Shown: one piece after another, positions 33,416 to 45,348 of the stretch
Numbering within the stretch: position 1 is the stretch's first letter
Layout of the letters: each line of letters opens with the position of its first letter
The notes under the pieces: generated by a model
Database searches by the model: none
The model's input: only the letters and a program-made list of their open reading frames with translations
What the model was told of the DNA's origin: nothing
Made by a program: the position numbers and the translations under genes
DNA from: Chrysopilus asiliformis
Lineage: Eukaryota; Arthropoda; Insecta; Diptera; Rhagionidae
Assembly (NCBI GenBank): GCA_964034945.1
Contig: OZ035962.1
Location: 81,241,942 to 81,305,941, forward strand
Length of the DNA: 64,000 nt
Direction: 5' to 3'

Positions 33416-34331
33416 TGGCATGGGTATTTAAATTGAGATACGTGAGAGGAAATTGAATTTTGATGAATAAATTGAAATGTTGAATAATTAAAATTCACAA
33501 TTTACCAATCTTGATGTTGTTGTCATAATTATAAACATTGATTTCTCTATTTGTTTATTATTAGATATTTTTGGTTAAATCTAAAGGTAAAATAATGAAG
33601 GAATGTAATTAAAATTAAGTTTTTTTTAAGAAGACTAGATGAAAGGTGAATAAACAAAGGAATAATAATAATTTAAAAATAATTTTCCAAATAAACTTAT
33701 TATAAACAAAAGTTTTTCAATTGTTTTGGATTTTTAAATTCTTGCCATTTTAGTTTAGATGCTTTCATAAATGGAGGGCTCAGACTAGAAGTGGATCAAG
33801 TCCACTTTTGGAGTTTTTCCCTATTATGATGCTAGAGTGTGTAATAATACTAGTTAATTCAGTACCAAAAAGATTCAAGTCGTACTTCCTGCGTAGCTAC
33901 AACTGTGAGATGTATTTCAATTGATGACAGAAAAAATGGTTTCAGTGCTGAAATCACAGATATCCCACTACTAGATCAAGCCATTTGCTATCTCAAATAG
34001 GCCACTGAAACGCCAAAAAGCTATGACGAAAAAAAGGGATAAAGCTAGTAATTCTGGGAAATAAAAATTCTGGAAAAAAATGCTTATGCAGGTCCCCGAC
34101 GGAATATTATTCAATCCCTATACCGATTATTCATGTTAATATTCAGAGCTGCCACATACATTAATATGCAATTCCCTAAAAAATGTTTGCAACCTGTGTA
34201 TAAGCACAGTATACAGTAAACAAACTTCATACATTAAATGTATTCTTCAATTGTGTTCTTATTGTGTTCTTAGAAAGTGTGTTCTTAGAAAGTGATTGTT
34301 TCTGAATAAGTCTATCAAGTTTTAAATAATA
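33416..34331. other. AT-rich intergenic sequence, nothing recognised
   Basis: No coding signal or repeat boundary was seen upstream of the broken repeat gene. Confidence 0.35.
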
Positions 34332-35269
34332 ATGTCGCTGATATATGTTAAAACTAGATTAAATAAAACTTCAAAATACATCAAATTAAGTGAAACGGAT
34401 CTCTTGAGCCCAGAAAATATAATTTTTTCAAGTAAGTACAAAAATATTTTGTCAGGAAGCTAAAAAAATTTGATATTTTAGTTTTATCGCAGATTGAATA
34501 TGATTTCCAATTGAGATTTCCAAATGCTGTTGATAATCTTCATCTTAAGTGGTCATCGTTTTCGAAAGCAGTCGAAAAAGTTACAGAACAAACATTCGGA
34601 AAGGTCGACAATACACTTCCAGGTAATGTTGATATTTTCTATTCTAGGTATATTTAATATTTTTTTATAATATTTTTTTTTCAATTTTGTTTGTTATTCA
34701 ATATTTTTTAATACTAAATAAATGTTTAGGGTGGAGCAAGACTATTAAACTCTTTGGTCATTTGCTTAAACTTCTACCACCTACAGCGAAAGGAATCAAA
34801 TACAAAAACATTAAAAGGCTTTCTTCTGAATTATCACTGAGCAAGATCGTTACGTTTGAAAATGTAAATTAAATAAGTATTATGTTCAATTTCCTTTTTT
34901 ACAGAGCAATACTCCCAGGGATCAATACAGCCTCATCAACAAACAGCCATTTTTAATAGCCATAGGGCCAAATCAGTCAGCAATTGGTCAATTTTTTTGT
35001 CGATAGATGGCAGGCTTCTTAGTATACCGGTTGATTATACGTTTGTCAAAGCGTTTGATTTATTATTTAAGTCGTTATATGTATTTAATATTAACTTCGA
35101 TAACGACCTAGAAACTTTTTACAAGTTTTTTGCCATTTTTATATATAAAATTGAGTCGTCATCAAAAGCTACTATAAGATTACGCGAAGTCCACTCAAAA
35201 TTTGAAAAAAAATATTCAAAAATGAGTTTTTTTTGCTTTTTATGTAAAAAAAATTTTGAAACCTATTGA
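34332..35269 (+). pseudogene. Four-exon repeat-type gene with a one-base frameshift
   Basis: Exons 34332-34431, 34482-34622, 34730-34863 and 34905-35269 join in phase (1, 1, 0) through short introns. The N-terminus is MSLIYVKTRLNKTSKY, followed by SFSKAVEKVTEQTFG and WSKTIKLFGHLLKLLPPTAK. Exon 4 reads YSLINKQPFLIAIGPNQSA and then hits a stop at 35004. The next frame continues as LSIDGRLLSIPVDYTFVKAF to 35269. One extra T in the run 34992-34998 would restore the frame, so this is either a disabling deletion or an assembly error. The pattern resembles an uncharacterised, multi-copy arthropod protein family associated with repeats. That resemblance is from memory and not certain. Confidence 0.6.
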
Positions 35270-35271
35270 AT

Positions 35272-35397
35272 TGTTTTGAAGTAAAAAAAACATCAGAAAC
35301 AAAAGTGGTTTCCTACAAAGAATTAAAGGTTACAAAACCTTTCGATAAATACGAACTAGAAGGCAAAACTTATGTATTAGTTACTGAAATAATTTAG
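35272..35397 (+). CDS. Short coding-like ORF downstream of the broken repeat gene
   Basis: An open frame of about 41 codons ends at TAG 35395-35397. It contains VVSYKELKVTKPFDKYELEG and ends VLVTEII. The composition is protein-like rather than AT-random. It has no start codon or confirmed splice site. It may be the tail of the preceding gene read in a shifted frame, or of a related unit. Confidence 0.25.
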   Translation, partial: CFEVKKTSETKVVSYKELKVTKPFDKYELEGKTYVLVTEII

Positions 35398-35539
35398 TAC
35401 CTGTATTCTCTAATTAATGTATAAATATTAAATTAGTACCTAATTAAAATCTATGTATTATTAACTATTTAAACATAATATTTAAGTATATATTAAAATT
35501 GTAAATGCCCGTTATATGCAATAAAAATGAAAAACACAA

Positions 35540-36060
35540 AACAAAATATTTTTATTTGGATTATTCAGATTTGTATCACCGGTAAGTATAAAATTATAAA
35601 CTATTACTTTCTAATATTTTCTTTGATTGAAATCCAATATAATTTATTATTAAATTTTAATACAAAAAAGGTTAAAATTATTAAAAAGTTGGATTGAAAT
35701 GTAATCTAAAATTATTAACCATTGTAATCCAAAAAATCTTACTTTCCAATATTTTGTTGATTGAAATCCAATATCCTTTATAATTATATTTTAATACAAA
35801 CATGATTAATACATGTAATAAAAAGTTAGATTAAATTGTAATCGAAAAGTATTAGACCAATGTAATCAAACAGTATTACTTTTTAATCTAATTTGTATTA
35901 GAAAAATCAAATGCATTTTTGGATTACAATTTAATATAGAAAAGATTAAAAAAAAAATTCCAATCCAACGAGTGGATTTAAATCTAATCATGTTTTGGAG
36001 TGGACCTATATGTAATCCAATTTTGATTGGAATTCACTCCAGGATTTTTTGCCGTGCATT
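35540..36060. repeat. Degenerate GATTGAAATCCAATAT-type repeat block
   Basis: The motif TTGATTGAAATCCAATA and inverted forms recur several times (near 35620, 35755 and 35690). The block ends in a hairpin-like pair around 35995-36045 (TGGAGTGGACC ... GGAATTCACTCCA). Confidence 0.4.
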
Positions 36061-36439
36061 AAATTTTATATAATTTTGATGCCCGATTTTTTCAAGTGTT
36101 TTTTCCAAAATAAGAATGTGATTTTCCTTTGGAATCCAAATTTCCAGCCAAGTAGAAAAATTCATGCAGGAAAGGTTTAATATTTATTTGCGAATTAATA
36201 GGGATATAAAAACTTGAACGCTTAATTCCTCAACATCTGATTTTATGGACTTGGTCAACTTCCATTACTGAGCCCCCCAAACTTTGATTTTGGCTAGGGT
36301 TACCAGAATCTCTATTCGTCAAAAGAGAACCTCTACGTTGAAAAAAAAGAACTATAAGAAATTAATAAAATGATAAAAGAGCATCCCTAAGAGATTTTCT
36401 TATAATTCTTATTTGGTTAGTTTTTCTATTATTGCAAAG

Positions 36440-36740
36440 GAAAACATAACAAAAGCTATAATTGCCACTCTGGCAATTATTGAAAACCCGTATGGTGGTA
36501 TGGCATTGTTCGAAGTTTAGGTGAACGGCGAACAGTTGTATCAAAATTCCACTTTGAAGTCAAACTTTTCAAGTTTATCAGATGTTTTAAAATTTATTCA
36601 AATCTGATTTTAATGTATGGGAGTTTTATGTAGATGCATATCCTAAATAACTCACTTTTTTGATAAGATATACTGTTTTTGAGATATTTGCAAAAAACGT
36701 TTTCGTTAGTCCGCAAGACTCCCGTAATAGGTCCATTAAA
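36440..36740 (+). repeat. AACAAAAGCTATAATTGCC repeat family, partial copy
   Basis: It starts ACATAACAAAAGCTATAATT and follows 52936-53526 through TGAGATATTTGCAAAAAACG, then diverges. Confidence 0.65.
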
Positions 36741-37405
36741 GTCGCATCCCCTCTAATTTCCATCCAATAAAGTTTTGCGACATAAAATCGAAGAATATTC
36801 GATTTCTCCAATGTTTGTAGGTAGGTATGACCCCTTAAGACATTAAGAAGTTCATTTCGTCAAATCCGGACTACAAAAAAGGGTAAAATTTCACTGGCTA
36901 CTGTGTGGTGTTTAACTTAAGTCGGAACTTGTTCTTGACACCCAAAAATTTTCCCCTGCGGCACAATTTTTTGAAGAATTTTTTTCCAATTGCGAATTTT
37001 AAGATTTTCTTGTAATTCTTGAAAATAAAATTCTGTGCGGAGTAACACTTTTTATAAAAAATACAGATAATTTATTATGGTTTTCGATTCTGAAATAGTT
37101 TTACCTGTTATACATATTTTGCCGACTTTGACACGGTTTTTGCAATTTTGCATTTGGAAAATTCCAATTGAAACAAGGCAATCCAATTGAATTTATAAAA
37201 ATTTTGATTCAAAAAAAAAAAGATATGTAGAATCACACACTAAACACTGTCTGATTTTTTTTAAATTACAAAAATTTTCTATTTGTAGAGAAATAGCTCA
37301 TTTGTGTACTTTGTTTTCCAGAAACGTATAAAAACCATCATACACATTTAAACTAAATCGAACTTAAAACAATAAATCAAACTTAAAACAATAAATTAAA
37401 TAAAA

Positions 37406-37582
37406 ATGTTGGGTTTGGCTGAAATAAATTTTATTTTAAGTGACTCAAATGGAAGACGGAATAGCGATCTTCGAATTCTGAGAAGAAATTTGCGGAACAT
37501 GAATGATTCCCTGCCGCCTACCTCCAAAGAGAACATTACATATTTCATTATTTTAATTACAAATTCCAAATTAAAGGTTTAG
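37406..37582 (+). CDS. Short 58-residue ORF of unknown standing
   Basis: The ATG at 37406 lies 80 bases after GTATAAAAAC. The ORF includes RRNSDLRILRRNLRNMNDSL and ends at TAG 37580-37582. It may be a transposon gene fragment, since a MADF relic lies next to it on the other strand. Weak. Confidence 0.2.
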   Translation: MLGLAEINFILSDSNGRRNSDLRILRRNLRNMNDSLPPTSKENITYFIILITNSKLKV

Positions 37583-37618
37583 ACGGCGGTATTGCGTAAA
37601 CAAAGAAGCCTTACTATA

Positions 37619-38000
37619 TATTTTAAAGAGAATTGATATTAAGGAAAAAGAACGGAGCACTTATTCCACCGGTGTTAACACGCCATCCAGACCTGCCGGA
37701 AACGTTGACAGGACTGTTAACATAAATGTCATTAGAAAATTCTGTTGTGACGTAGGTGGGCTGCTGATTCTGGCATGACGTTTCAGCTCCAGAAATGCGT
37801 TGAGCAGTACACAACTGAGTAGTAAATATGACAATCTCAGTGATTTCACTTTTTTCTTTAAAATATCCGCACTAAAATTAAATTCGGCCTCCAGCTGCTC
37901 CCACGATGCCTTTTTCAAATCATTTCTTTGTAAAAATTACTTTTAAACAGCATTCGTTTATAGAACGGAGCGTCTCTGCACGTGAAAAATTAGAATCCGC
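37619..38000 (-). pseudogene. Degenerate MADF-domain protein fragment
   Basis: The minus-strand frames give RDAPFYKRMLFKSNFYKEMI, then a frameshift or stop. WEQLEAEFNFSADILKKKVK and SLRLSY follow (37835-37918), then another shift into TRISGAETSCQNQQP-like sequence. This follows the MADF pattern (W, LKKKxKSLR). MADF proteins are common in insects and also accompany PIF/Harbinger transposons. Non-functional as read. Confidence 0.55.
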
Positions 38001-39646
38001 CATCTTAAATTCCATTTCTGTTACCATTTCAGCAAAAACTGTCAGATGTCAGCAAAAACTGTCAGACTTTTCTGTCGTAACAGCTGACTTTTCAATTTTC
38101 ACTAGACGTAACATCAGACGTAAAGCGACAGTGACGGCATTCATGGCAGGTGTGGATTACTAGTGACGAAGTTTTGTTCATGCCAGTGAAAAATCTTTTA
38201 ACGGATGGATCCAGGCAAACAGAGAAGGTACATGAAAATGCCGGAATAACAGGATAAAAACAGGAGTTTTACAGGATTGAAAATTTCGCAGGATACGGGG
38301 TGGAAAAACAGGACTGTCCTGCAAAAAGCAGGACGTATACGCAGCATATGTACAACGCACTTATTTATCAAGAAACCGGATAAGAGCACATCGCACTTGG
38401 CACCACAAATTTTCGGAGCCTGATTGATGTGCTCTTAAGCGGGATCGACTGTATTTATTATTACACTTTACTGTGAACACACTTTTTTTTTTGAATATTT
38501 TTAAATTATTCAAAGAAATTTATTCCTCGTTATTATCTACATAATAATTCCACTTTAAATATTCGGCAGTTAACTCTTTTTTTCACAGAGTTCAAAACAA
38601 CAACTTATCACACGAATTTGTCGCCAAAGGTTAAAAGTCAAAATCGAAATTGATAAAAAAAAACTTTAATTAAAAAGCTACTATCGAGTTATGTTTATTC
38701 TAGACTAGATTTTATACAAAGAATTTTTTCTAAACAAGTATGTGTGTGTATACGTTTAAAAAATAACGCTCAAGGCAAAATTTATTACTATTAAATTAAT
38801 TTTAATATTATTTTTGTACTAATATGGCAATTTTTACAAATATCCATGAATGAAGCTCAGTTTTTGATTAAAAGCTTTTATTTTTTCATTTTGTTGCTAG
38901 TTTGAGCATTAAACTGTGTACCAACAGAGAACGTTTAATTTACGCGGCATATGTTTTTCACCTGTATTCCACCTTAATAAGAAAGCAATCACGTTTAAAT
39001 GACTACAAGCTCTGAAATTTATTCATTGAACCGACGACGACCTAAATGTTAAACGACCCTCACATGTTATTTTTTTTTGGCTTTTTTCACATTTTTCACT
39101 CAATTTGATGTCGATTCTTCCAATGAGACTCCCACGAAAACAGATTCTCGTAAAAAAAAATGTATTTTCAATCATTTTTTTCCTCTTTTTTACAACAAGA
39201 ACGCATACGAAGAGCGTAATTATTCAAACTGGGTACAGCATTTAAATAAACAATGAAAAAAATCACTAATAATAGAATAAAATAAATCAGGTGATATTAT
39301 TTGATAAAATACGAGTAGATAATTTTACTGACTAGCTGTTAGTAATTTATATTATTTAAATTAAAATGCATAATTGGGAACGGTTTTTCTTTTGGGATCC
39401 AGAATTTGTCCCGGGTTCAGAGTTCTATCAGGTTAAAGAGCCTCTTGTTATTTATTATTTTATTTTTTTTTTTCATCTTTAGTCTCCATTCCAGTCTTAG
39501 ATGCCGCGCGAAGCCTTAATTATTAATCTTATTTTGTATCTCATCTTGTTTCGCTTATAGATAAATTTATCTAACGCTTGTTAAGAAGATGGGAACAAGT
39601 TTTTTTCTAGTTTCTTCTCCAGAATTTCCATCCCATGTGATTTTTA
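38001..39646. other. Intergenic sequence, nothing recognised
   Basis: AT-rich. It contains scattered ACAGGA motifs at 38245-38335. Poly(A)-type motifs on the minus strand near 39450-39470 probably serve the gene ending at 39647. Confidence 0.35.
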
Positions 39647-42600
39647 TTAGCGTCCCAAATATTCCATTTCCCGGTGGGACGTCTTCTGCCTCATCATTAC
39701 CGCTTGCCTATGTTGCCATATACAGTAGGTTAATAGTAGTATTCCGACCACAATTAGTGTTATAATCGTCACTATGAGGATGATTTTGGTGTCGTCGACA
39801 GTGAAGAAGACAGGAACTGTTCCTATGATTAAGATCACTATTATCACCAGAGCAACCACCACTCCGAACCTGTAGCAACCGTAGCGGCGTTCTGCAAGAT
39901 GAAAAACAAACATCATAAAAAATTATTTTTTTAACACTTGACTAATGGTTAGTTACACTATGAGAAATATTTTGTCTAAGAAAAATGTGTTTCAATTAGG
40001 CGTTTTTTTAAAAATAGATAGCGATTAAATCTTTATAAGAGGTTTACAAGATTTTTTTTTCAAGTTTAAATTTCAAAAAAAAAAAGATAAGATCTTAAGC
40101 GACTTCTATCAATTTATCATGGGTTTATTATTATATGAGAGGCACAAAGGCAGAAGTTTGTTTGTATATTTGTTTAAAATCAAAACAGAGCCTAATTGAA
40201 AAATCTTTGATTTAAATGTTTTGAAAAATTACTGATTAATAGATGGATTTGAATATTTAATATTTCTTTGAAATTTACCTAAAAGATGAAAATTTTTATT
40301 TAATCACGACATGGTACCCTGTAAAACTCAATCAATATAAATTCTTTATAAATTCAGACATAACATCAAAGAATAGAGATTTTATTATATGTTATGATAT
40401 AGAAAAGTTTTATGTTGGAAATCACTGTCTTTTGATCAAAATTTTGATGACACAAAAAAATTGTTGAAGCCAAAATTGTGGAATATTTTATATCCTTTAA
40501 ACCTGGTTATACTTTTTGTTTTCAAAAGCGCATAAGTTTCGAGAAATTTTTAAAAAACGGGAAGCACCCATTATAGCCACCGTTACTTTTCCAAAAGTTA
40601 ACAGAAAACTACGATTTTAGTAAAACTTATTTATAAAAAATTTCAAGTCGCTAGGTCCACGCGTTATTGAGTTATTTAAGATACGTACAAGGGACAGACC
40701 GACAAACCGGCAGACCGGAAAACAGATGAACGGACATGGTCATAATTTTGCCGGAAATGGATTTCGTACTGATCAGAAATTTTCTGTCCCCGTTCCTCGA
40801 GTCTGTTTCCGAATACAATACTTGAATACAATAGAGGAGGAAAGAAAAAAGTTTTAGAAAATCCATGGCAGAGAGAAAAATTCGATGGTATACAGAAATA
40901 GTGTATGCTAAGTTTTATTTCTGTACTAGGGGCTGCGCCCCGAACTGCTTCGCGGTTCACCCCTTACCCTCAGGTCGGCCTTCGGCCTCACATCATACGC
41001 GGCCTTCGGCCGCGGGTTTATTAATGGAAGAGCTAAGTTTCGAGATCACTTTACCCCCTCCCCTTACTCCCCCCACCTCTCGGGCTACTTTTTAATGTGT
41101 CTATGTTGGGGCTGGACCCCCGCCGAACATCTATGCCAAATTTCAGGTCAATCGGTTCAGCCGTTTTTGCGTGAAAGAGGAACAGACAGACAGACAGCAA
41201 CTCATTTTTATATATTAGTACAGCGTTTCTCAACCTTTCAGTATTCGCGGCCCAATTTTCAATCAAAATTGTCATCGCGCCCCCCTACATACAATAAAAT
41301 GTATACAATAATAACGTAATTTGAGTATTTTGGCGCTAAACCTACACTACTACCCTAATTTTAAACACAAATTACCAAGAAAACAGTAATTTATTGACAT
41401 TTGGCAACACCGATCCTCAGCGTTGACAAAACAAGAATCCGGTGCTTTTTTATTGCTCTTGCGTCATTTTTCCGGTTTCGCGAGAAGTTGTTTTAACCCT
41501 GAAATCACAATGAACGCGAAACCGACGCGAAACTGGCGCAGAAACTGTCATTTAAAAGTTTGGTTCCCACAAATTGTTTGAAGTGAGCACAGTGAACGTA
41601 TAGAACGCAGCTACAACGTAACCGCAAGAATTCTGCGTTGACAGTTCATAAAGTGAGGTTGGAATAATGTCGTTCGAGGAATAATTGATAGCCTTAGTGC
41701 AAATAACAAAGATAAAGACCAACAAAGCAAATTATCGCTTCAAAATTATCCATTTTTGTAATTTTTCCAAGTTTATACCACTTATGGTCACTTGTTCTAC
41801 TTCACGAGCTGTCATTGTGCTCTGCCGCTAGAATTTTGCACTGCGTAACAGTTCAGAGCGTTGTAGTTGCGTTGGTTTCCTTTCAGTCAATTAATAAACT
41901 TTTTTAAATATTTTGTCTTGGATATGCTCGCGCCCCCCCTTAAATGTACTCGCGCCCCCCTAGGGGGGCGCGCCCCATAGGTTGAGAATCGCCGTATTAG
42001 TATGATTTCTCACAGTAATAGTTTAAAAATGAAAAAAAATCTGGTTGTACTGGCCCCATCTCACCTTAATCATTTGCTAGACAAGTCCAATTAAAAACTT
42101 CAATTTATTTGTTTGTTAGGCATTTTATCGTTTTTAAAAGATTTCTTAGTCGGGAGTTTCAAAAAAAATCAGTGTATCTTATTACAAACAAGAACAAAAT
42201 TGAGATAGTGGCGCTCTCACGTTCTCAGTGGCAAACTGACGTCATATAAACACAGTGGACCACAAACTTTTCAGTTCAAATAAACTTTCGACATTGTTAT
42301 TTTTTACTTATTTTCCTAATTGTTTTCACAAATACCGAAAGAAAAGAGTCCACCCAGCCAGAGCTCTGGAATAGAAGGGAAAATAATTATAATGGCGCTC
42401 AAAATTAATTTCTTTTTTTGCAAGTGTAATCACATTTCAAACACCGCAAATTTCCATTTTCTTCTACAACAACTAAAAATTGTTTTTCCCAGAGTATGAT
42501 AATAAAACATGAAAGACACTTAGTTCATGCCTTGAATTTTTGTACCTCACTGTAAATAAGTCTACCAAAGAAAAAAGCGACACACAACCGCCCGCATCAA

Positions 42601-43459
42601 CAGTAGAAATACCACTGAACGAATAAAGCGTCTGATTCTTAAAATTCGCTCTTTTTTCGTCCCCTGTTTGATATTTGCACAAGTTTTTCGAAATACATCT
42701 TAAAATGTGACAATATTGCTCATAATTGCGTAAAATGCTCTGTCGCTATTCGCTATAGATAAAAATTTTAAGCATATGAGAACCTAATTGAGACAAAGGA
42801 GGGCAACTCTGATTTAGATGTTCTAAAAATAATAAAGTTTGTATTACTTGTATGCCGATCAAAGCATGCCGATCAAAACCCCTTCGCGACGAGAGGAACG
42901 ATTTAAAAACTCTGGTCTATACTATGGCAACATCATTGCCAATACTGCTCGAATTTTCTCGAGTGTATACTTCGATTAGAGTCATTCACTCGAATTAATT
43001 CGAGCGTGCCTGTAAGGGAGAATTCCTATAAAAAAAAATCTCCAATATTTTTTTTACCAATATTTTTTTTACAGTGTAACCTAAATTATGTAGCCGCAGC
43101 AATTCAAATAAGAGTAATAGTCAAGTGGTGGATCTAGACGGGTAATAGCCGAAGCAGCGACACTCAAAGTAGAATAGAAATTAATTGTCTTAATTGATAT
43201 GATAAGTGGATCAGCAAAGGGCACCTATAGCATCTTCTGCGTGAGGATTATCCATTTGTCTACAATATAATCGACAATAAACTATGGACTGAATTTAGAA
43301 TGATAAATTTATTATTGAAGATACTTTACTATATCTGTAATAAATTAGATACTGACCTAAAACCTGTTCATCGGTACCGGCTGTTTCGCGGTTTCTATTC
43401 TGACTGCTGCTGCTATTGTTTCCAGTGTAACCACAACAACATCGAATACACGTCGGCAT
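39647..43459 (-). CDS. Small two-pass membrane protein, two exons
   Basis: Join (minus) 43459-43357 and 39891-39647: 348 bases, 115 residues. Exon 1 is too short to stand out as an ORF. It encodes MPTCIRCCCGYTG, then a Ser/Asn/Arg-rich linker, and ends at a consensus donor (GTCAGT) in phase 1. Exon 2 begins at a TTGCAG acceptor in phase 1. It encodes two hydrophobic segments, about FGVVVALVIIVILIIGTVPV and IILIVTIITLIVVGILLLTY, separated by a short polar loop (FTVDDTK). A basic tail follows (WQHRQAVMMRQKTSHRE). The N-terminal cysteine cluster could be palmitoylated. The stop codon overlaps an AATAAA, and stronger poly(A) motifs lie near 39452-39466. I do not recognise the family. The phase match supports the join across a 3.5 kb intron. 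Confidence 0.75.
40560..40830 (+). repeat. Repeat with AAGTCGCTAGG and GACAGACCGACAAACCGGCA
   Basis: The left part resembles, in reverse, 59075-59250 (TTTTCGAAAAGTAACGG, AAAACTACGATTTT). It lies in the intron of the small membrane-protein gene. Non-coding. Confidence 0.45.
40925..41215 (+). repeat. Retroelement-like tail with a string of GC-rich hairpins
   Basis: It opens with consecutive short palindromes (GGGGCTGCGCCCC, GAACTGCTTCGCGGTTC, AGGTCGGCCTTCGGCCT, CGCGGCCTTCGGCCGCG) at 40930-41015. It then reads GGTCAATCGGTTCAGCCGTT and a GACAGACAGACAG run. The second part is typical of insect non-LTR or SINE 3' ends. Confidence 0.55.
41221..41994. mobile_element. Non-autonomous hAT element
   Basis: The ends CAGCGTTTCTCAACC and GGTTGAGAATCGCCG are flanked by an exact 8-bp duplication TATTAGTA (41213-41220, 41995-42002). 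It is 774 bases. A C-rich/G-rich palindrome (CGCCCCCCTAGGGGGGCG) lies near the right end. Confidence 0.92.
42003..43356. other. Rest of the intron of the small membrane-protein gene
   Basis: AT-rich. Nothing recognised except a small cluster of TCGAA/CTCGAG motifs near 42950-43010 resembling 8470-8500. Confidence 0.35.
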
Positions 43460-44919
43460 GCTAACTATAGGAATTCGCCACCACCACCAAACTAGAGGTC
43501 AACTGTGTTGCTCCGGTAACCGTTTTCGGGAAAACAAACTTCCACCTATTTTGAATACTGCCACTTTTCAACTAAAATTTAGGGAAATTTTCATAACTCG
43601 GAGTTCTTCCAAACAAAATGAGAATTTTTTTTAAATTTTGCACAATCGACAAGTGAACTTTTGAATTTTGCACAATCGACAAGTGAGCAAGCACTACTGC
43701 ACATGATTTAAGACAACTTCCAAATGTGGAACTTCACTACCGAATCTCGCGACCGGATGACATCAAACATTTTTTTAAATTTTCATTTGGTTTATTTTGA
43801 ATTAAGTACGGATTCAGTTTGTTTACGAGGGATATGCGGATGAATTTCTAGAGTTTCCTGTTTAAGATCTGCGATTCCAGGAAGTTTCCTTCATTTGTAC
43901 GTTACGAACGTTGGGGAACTGCTCTGTCGATTTGTCCCCATTTGCGAACCCTTTTGCAAGCGCACCAAACGACGGATTAGATCTAACAGAGTAACAGATC
44001 GCGCGATTTAAGATGCTTCTCGTTCTGGAGGCTGATTCTACAATAGATCCAGACACTGGAACTTGACTCCACTCCACTATAGAGAAAACGCAAAACTTTT
44101 CAGTCAGATCTGGAAGTAGACTTCAATCGACTGATGGCGACTTGAGTTTCGTTCAACTGGTTTGGATTCGGGTTCTGATGTTGTGTTTCAATTTCAGAGA
44201 GTTTCTGGTCGTATCGCGGTCTTCCGTTTTCGGTTCGCGTGCGCTCCACCGCACTTTTCTGTGATCTAATCTTAAACGATTCAACGGAATTTCTTTAGCC
44301 ACCGCATGAACGTCGAACAGCTGAATTTTCCTCCTGCCCGGCCCCAAACTTGTCCCAATTGAATCCCACTTCCAAATGTTTGACACCTTCGTCGCCCGGG
44401 CACTTGCCCCCATTCGATTTTCTTTTGTTCCACCTTCGTAACATGAGAATAACGTGAACGTCTTGCAAGAATATGTTTCGCAATCGTGAGTGCAGATGAT
44501 TTGTCCCCGCACTTTTTCCGCCGTTTAACTCGACCGGGAGCTTCACTGGATGAGTGCTCCCCGGAATGTGAAACGTAAATAGTGTCTCTTGAAAATCAAT
44601 TATATCGCGTGTTGCGTTGTGGAATATCGAAAGAAATCAACTTGATTTCGTACCATGCTCGGGTGCTCCCCCAAATTTTACACCACCACCGCCAATATCC
44701 GAAATTTTATTTCGTTTTGTTTTGGAACTCCATTGTGGTAGGAGCCACGGAGTTTCTTGTTTTCCATGGTTTTTGAGCGCTTTTACTTTCTTATCCGTTG
44801 TATAGAAGGTAGTGTTTTTATGAAAAACATTTTGTCTCGAGATTTTAAATAAACAGCATTTGCCAAGCTTACTGTCGCTTTAGAAAAACTTCTTCGTGGT
44901 TGTCCATAAAATACGTCGG
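43460..44919. other. 5' flank of the small membrane-protein gene
   Basis: The stretch 43860-44580 is less AT-rich than its surroundings and holds overlapping chance ORFs on the minus strand. It probably contains the 5' UTR and promoter, but no TATA box or initiator was convincing. Confidence 0.35.
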
Positions 44920-44923
44920 GAAT

Positions 44924-45003
44924 TTGGGGTCCTGATAAATTTTGGGGCTCTAAAATTTTGGAGCCCTGAAATTTTGGGGCCCTGAAATTTTGATCCCTGA
45001 TAA
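44924..45003. repeat. Short tandem repeat of about 18 bases
   Basis: GGGGCCCTGAAATTTTGG and variants are repeated four to five times. It produces a spurious minus-strand ORF. Confidence 0.7.
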
Positions 45004-45348
45004 AATATTTTTGTGGGTCTCCTAAAAATTGGAACAGTCGTTGAATCTTCCCAGAAAATATAAGTATTTTTCAATCTTCCTTTTTGTTGTATTTTTAAGG
45101 TAACCGAAAATTTGAGGACGTTTTTAAATCCTCTTTTTTGTTTGTTTGCTGCGCACAAGGCGTTACAATCATTAAATTTTGGAACCATTTTTTGTCATTA
45201 AAATTTGGATTTTTGGGAAAATGGACCAACATTTTTGATTTTGGTAAAAGTCAGAGTCTAAAGTGATCGCACCGGCGACATCTTTAAAATATTAACTTAA
45301 TTTCTCTTGCTAATTTGATCTGAAATCAAGCAATTTTTAATATTCTCT

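Noticed and set aside
44153..44546. 119- and 83-residue minus-strand ORFs upstream of the small membrane-protein gene
   Set aside because: They overlap in different frames, have no domains and no splice support; likely chance openness in less AT-rich flank.
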